Positions 60,836 to 64,000 of a stretch of DNA of 64,000 nt are shown one piece after another. The position numbers and the translations under genes were made by a program. The number at the start of each line of letters is the position of its first letter. The stretch's first letter is position 1. The DNA comes from an uncultured Pelagibacteraceae bacterium (GTDB lineage Bacteria > Pseudomonadota > Alphaproteobacteria > Pelagibacterales > Pelagibacteraceae). The DNA is taken from positions 310,001 to 374,000 of the forward strand of contig CACKGF010000001.1 of assembly GCA_902599625.1 (NCBI GenBank). Reading direction: 5' to 3'. The notes beneath the pieces are model-generated. The model searched no databases, had not been told where the DNA came from, and saw only the letters and a program-made list of their open reading frames with translations.

Positions 60836-62605
60836 ATGGAAAAAAATTTATATATTGATGCCTCGCATCCAGATGAAACACGCGTTGTACTTAAAGAAAA
60901 CGGAAATATTGAAGACTATGAATATGAGGGTATAAAAAATACTCTCATAAAAAACAATATTTATCTAGGAAAAGTAAGTAGAATCGAACCCTCACTTCAA
61001 GCTGCCTTTGTTGATTTTGGAAGAGAAAGACATGGGTTTTTATCTTTTAATGATATTCAATCAGACTATTATCAAATACCCCTAAGTGATTTAGAAAAAA
61101 TTAAAGAGGAAGAAAAACAAGTTAGAGAGGAATTAGCTAAACAAAGTGAAAAAGAAGAATCGGAAATTGATAATAATAAAAATGATAATGAAATCGTTGA
61201 GAAAAAGCCAGAAGTAGAAAGTCAAAATGAAGGACATTTCAAGCAAAGCAGAGCTCCTTCAAAAAGATATAAAATCCAAGAAGTAATTAAACCTAATCAG
61301 GTAATTTTGGTGCAGGTTTTGAAAGATGAAAGAGGATTAAAAGGAGCAGCCCTCACAACTTTTATATCTATCGCAGGTAAATATATAGTTTTAATGCCAA
61401 ACACGCCAAAAGGTGGTGGTATTTCAAGAAAAATTTTTAATTCAGGTGAAAGAAAAAAAATAAGATCAATTTTAAACGAAATAATTATTCCAAAAGAAAT
61501 GGGATTGATTGTAAGAACTGCGGGATCTAATAAAAGCAAAAATGAGATTAATTATGATCTTCAAAGTTTAATAAAGTCATGGGAAACAATTAAAGAAAAT
61601 GCGATGAACTCAATTGCACCAAAGTTAATTCACCAGGAAAGTGACATAATAAAGAGAACCTTAAGAGATATTTACGATGATGAAACTCAAAATATAATTG
61701 TAGATGGTAATGAGGGATATCAAAAAGCAAAAAACTTCATGAAAATATTGATGCCTAGTCATGTAAAAAAAATTAAAAAATATAGAGATAAAATTCCGCT
61801 TTTTATTAAAGAAAATATTGAGATTAAACTAAATGATATTTATGATACTCAAGTTAAATTGTCCTCTGGAGGGTATTTAGTCATAAATCCAACTGAAGCT
61901 TTAGTTTCTATAGATGTTAACTCTGGAAGATCCATTAAACAAAAAAATGTTGAGAGTACTGCGCTAGATACTAACCTGGAAGCAGCAGAGGAAATCGCGA
62001 GGCAAATTAAGATCAGAGATCTTTCAGGACTCATAATTATCGACTTTATAGACATGATGAGCTTTGGAAATAGAAGGCAAGTTGAAAGGCGACTTAAAGA
62101 GAGGTGTAGAAAAGATAGAGCAAGAATTCAAATCGGAAGAATAAGTAGTTTTGGGTTACTTGAAATGTCTCGTCAAAGATTAAGGGAAAGTAGCGTTCAA
62201 TGGAATATTTCCCTGACGAATGAGTCATTTGCTCAAAAAGTTATAAAAATTGTAGAGGTAAATGCTGTTAAAAATAAAGCAAAATTAGTTAAAATTACTT
62301 TACCTGAAAAAATTAAAAACTTTCTGAATGAAAACTTTAAAGAAGATATAATTTATATTGAGAAGAAAAATAAGATTAAGATTACCTTTGATAGTGATTT
62401 GTCACTTTTAGTTCCTGAGTATAAAATTGAGTTTTTAAATAAAAGTAAAAAAATTCTGGAAAAAATAGAAAAATCGATTGAACTCAAAAAAATAATAGTC
62501 GAGAAAAAAATAGTAAAAAATCTTAAAGGTAAGCCAAAGTTTAAATCAAAAAACTTTAAAAAGAAAAAGTTTTTTAAAAAAAATAAAAGTAAGACACCTA
62601 GATAA
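60836..62605 (+). CDS. rne: Ribonuclease E/G family endoribonuclease lacking the zinc link
   Basis: The 589-aa protein has an S1 domain ([20 protein letters not shown]) split by an acidic insert of about 70 residues, as in alphaproteobacterial RNase E. The DNase-I-like catalytic core follows, with SIDVNSGRS and [10 protein letters not shown] holding the metal aspartates. After [10 protein letters not shown] (residue 444 on) the CPxCxG zinc-link motif of RNase E/G is absent; the sequence runs straight into [16 protein letters not shown]. The C-terminus is a short basic tail rather than a long degradosome scaffold. It processes rRNA and mRNA. Confidence 0.92.
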   Translation: MEKNLYIDASHPDETRVVLKENGNIEDYEYEGIKNTLIKNNIYLGKVSRIEPSLQAAFVDFGRERHGFLSFNDIQSDYYQIPLSDLEKIKEEEKQVREELAKQSEKEESEIDNNKNDNEIVEKKPEVESQNEGHFKQSRAPSKRYKIQEVIKPNQVILVQVLKDERGLKGAALTTFISIAGKYIVLMPNTPKGGGISRKIFNSGERKKIRSILNEIIIPKEMGLIVRTAGSNKSKNEINYDLQSLIKSWETIKENAMNSIAPKLIHQESDIIKRTLRDIYDDETQNIIVDGNEGYQKAKNFMKILMPSHVKKIKKYRDKIPLFIKENIEIKLNDIYDTQVKLSSGGYLVINPTEALVSIDVNSGRSIKQKNVESTALDTNLEAAEEIARQIKIRDLSGLIIIDFIDMMSFGNRRQVERRLKERCRKDRARIQIGRISSFGLLEMSRQRLRESSVQWNISLTNESFAQKVIKIVEVNAVKNKAKLVKITLPEKIKNFLNENFKEDIIYIEKKNKIKITFDSDLSLLVPEYKIEFLNKSKKILEKIEKSIELKKIIVEKKIVKNLKGKPKFKSKNFKKKKFFKKNKSKTPR

Positions 62606-63368
62606 TACCTTTATTTGTTGTTGAAGCGGAACCATGTAAAGTTTTTGAAATTCTCCCAGAAATAAAAGACTTTCGTCCAGAAATCACAGCAAATTTCATT
62701 GCTTGAGCCATCTCAAACGGTTTCTTTGCTTTGGCAATTGCAGTATTTATTAAAACTCCATCGCATCCTAATTCCATAGCGATAGCAGCATCTGAAGCTT
62801 GACCAATACCTGCATCGATTATTACAGGTAGTTTAGTTTGATTTCTAATTATTTTAATATTTGTATAATTTTGAATTCCTAATCCAGATCCAATTGGAGC
62901 TGCTAATGGCATAATTGCAACTGCACCTGAATCTTCTAATCGTTTTGCCATTAATGGATCATCATTACAGTAAACCATAACTTTAAATCCCTCTTTTGTT
63001 AAAATTTCTGTTGATCTCAAAGTTTCAATCATATCTGGAAATAAATTTTTTTTATCTCCTAGAACTTCAAGTTTAACCAGTTTCCAACCCCCTATTTCTC
63101 TTGCTAGTCGCAAAGTTCTAAGTGCATCTTCCGATGTGAAACATCCGGCTGTGTTTGGAAGATAAGTTATTTTTTTTGGATCGATATAATCCATCAGCAA
63201 AGGTTTCTTTTTATCAACTATATTTACCCTTCTGACTGCTACAGTAACTATTTCAGCACCTGAATATTTAATTGCTTTAGCACATTCTGAAAAACTTTTA
63301 TATTTTCCAGTACCCACAATTAATCTAGACTTAAATTTTTTATTAGCTATTTTAAAAAAATCTTTCAT
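62598..63368 (-). CDS. thiG: Thiazole synthase
   Basis: The 256-aa TIM-barrel protein has [13 protein letters not shown] and TVAVRRVNI near the N-terminus, [27 protein letters not shown] with the active-site region, and [21 protein letters not shown] with [11 protein letters not shown] for phosphate. It makes the thiazole phosphate of thiamine from deoxyxylulose phosphate, dehydroglycine or glycine imine and ThiS thiocarboxylate. Its start overlaps the thiS stop by one base. Confidence 0.96.
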   Translation of the reverse strand: MKDFFKIANKKFKSRLIVGTGKYKSFSECAKAIKYSGAEIVTVAVRRVNIVDKKKPLLMDYIDPKKITYLPNTAGCFTSEDALRTLRLAREIGGWKLVKLEVLGDKKNLFPDMIETLRSTEILTKEGFKVMVYCNDDPLMAKRLEDSGAVAIMPLAAPIGSGLGIQNYTNIKIIRNQTKLPVIIDAGIGQASDAAIAMELGCDGVLINTAIAKAKKPFEMAQAMKFAVISGRKSFISGRISKTLHGSASTTNKGII

Positions 63369-63586
63369 TATCCACCTCCAATAAAATGTACAATTTCAAT
63401 CTTATCGTTATTTTTTAAATATAAATTTTTTACTGTTTTCTTATTTATTATTTCTTTATTCAATTCAATGGCTACTTTGTCTGTTGATAATTTTAAAGAC
63501 CTTATTAGATCGTAAACTGATGTTATCTTTTGTAAAGATCTGGACTTTCCGTTCAAAATAATTTTGATTTTTTTGGTTTTTTTCAT
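63368..63586 (-). CDS. thiS: ThiS sulfur carrier protein
   Basis: The 72-aa protein has a ubiquitin-like fold and ends in the required Gly-Gly (HFIGGG) that is converted to thiocarboxylate. The segment [16 protein letters not shown] is typical of ThiS. It donates sulfur to ThiG, encoded next. Only 12 bases separate its start from the divergent aroQ start, so its promoter must lie inside aroQ or be very compact. No TPP riboswitch fits in that gap. Confidence 0.92.
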   Translation of the reverse strand: MKKTKKIKIILNGKSRSLQKITSVYDLIRSLKLSTDKVAIELNKEIINKKTVKNLYLKNNDKIEIVHFIGGG

Positions 63587-63598
63587 TATGTATAACTT

Positions 63599-64000
63599 AT
63601 GAGTTCAAATATACTTTTTCTAAACGGTCCAAATCTTAATCTATTAGGCCAGAGAGAACAATCACAATATGGATCTATAACTTATGAAGATTTAAAAAAA
63701 AAATGTGAAGAGAAATGTAAAGAACTTGATCTTGAAGTTGAATTTACCCAATCAAATGTCGAGGGTGAAATAGTATCTATAATACAATCAGCAAATGAAA
63801 AATTTGATGGAATTATCATCAACGCTGCGGCATTCACTCATACATCTGTAGCTATTAGAGATGCATTGGAAATATTTAAAAAAAAGAAAATAGAGGTCCA
63901 TATATCAAATATTTACAAAAGAGAGGAATTTAGACAAAAATCTTTAATTAGTGATGTAGTAAATGGTGGAATTTTCGGTCTTGGAAGTGAAGGTTATATT
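63599..64000 (+). CDS. aroQ: Type II 3-dehydroquinate dehydratase, 3' end outside window
   Basis: The 134 visible residues match AroQ: ILFLNGPNLNLLGQRE at the start, the catalytic-type Tyr in SQYGSITYEDL, FDGIIINAAAFTHTSVAIRDAL, and VHISNIYKREEFRQKS. Only the last few residues are missing beyond the right edge. It removes water from 3-dehydroquinate in the shikimate pathway. Its promoter probably overlaps the divergent thiS gene. Confidence 0.95.
   Translation, partial: MSSNILFLNGPNLNLLGQREQSQYGSITYEDLKKKCEEKCKELDLEVEFTQSNVEGEIVSIIQSANEKFDGIIINAAAFTHTSVAIRDALEIFKKKKIEVHISNIYKREEFRQKSLISDVVNGGIFGLGSEGYI

Noticed and set aside
63587-63598. TPP riboswitch controlling thiSG
   Set aside because: The gap to aroQ is 12 bases, far too short for the aptamer, and no conserved TPP-aptamer core was noticed nearby.

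Overview
The window looks like a chromosomal piece of a SAR11 alphaproteobacterium (Candidatus Pelagibacter or a close relative). The DNA is very AT-rich, genes are short and tightly packed, and many neighbours overlap by 1 to 30 bases. The gene set fits: a TauABC-type transporter, an alternative oxidase, a SUF-only iron-sulfur system with an Rrf2 regulator, RF2 with a frameshift, DMT-family transporters and dioxygenase/methyltransferase genes. The assignment is by gene content and style, not by a database search. No tRNA, rRNA, CRISPR array or insertion sequence was seen, and no gene-free stretch exceeds 300 bases.

Region 1 (1-4300) holds an operon of a PrsW-type membrane protease (cut by the left edge), two unrecognised two-helix membrane proteins and a secreted Sel1-repeat protein, then a DUF805 protein and a convergent, possibly phage-CII-like regulator. 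Region 2 (4300-11625) is the accessory highlight. A tight plus-strand operon encodes a 70-aa membrane protein, a 59-aa zinc-ribbon/coiled-coil protein, a RecB/Cas4-like nuclease, a TerB-like protein, a protein with three zinc sites, a NurA-like nuclease and a HerA translocase. Facing it is an HNH endonuclease plus cytosine-5 methyltransferase pair. I read this as a DNA-processing or defence island centred on HerA-NurA. Several RNA hairpins lie in its leader and first intergenic gap.

Region 3 (11626-23191) is an organosulfonate/amine block: alanine dehydrogenase, omega-aminotransferase, a TauABC-like transporter with an oversized permease, a sugar-dehydrogenase-like protein, an Ldh2-family (possibly sulfolactate) dehydrogenase, a BASS transporter, a phosphotransacetylase-like enzyme and a HisD-family enzyme resembling sulfopropanediol dehydrogenase. 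Region 4 (23200-29500) combines a copper-linked operon (alternative oxidase, cupredoxin, DUF4396) with peroxiredoxin, persulfide dioxygenase, a 38-aa metallothionein-like peptide, CysE and CysK.

Region 5 (29500-45550) carries small stress-type and membrane proteins, a nucleotide-sugar epimerase, an inositol-phosphatase family enzyme, a gamma-butyrobetaine-hydroxylase-like dioxygenase, CcdA, two aldehyde dehydrogenases (one with a lysine/arginine-rich head), two DMT transporters, a glycosyltransferase, a YbaK protein and glutamine synthetase. Region 6 (45543-52050) is the SUF operon under an IscR-like regulator with a recognisable promoter-overlapping box. Region 7 (52053-64000) is housekeeping: hydrolase, AnmK, TyrS, an AsmA-like protein, RF2 with a programmed +1 frameshift, PBP1a, an RNase E/G lacking its zinc link, ThiG/ThiS and AroQ (cut by the right edge).
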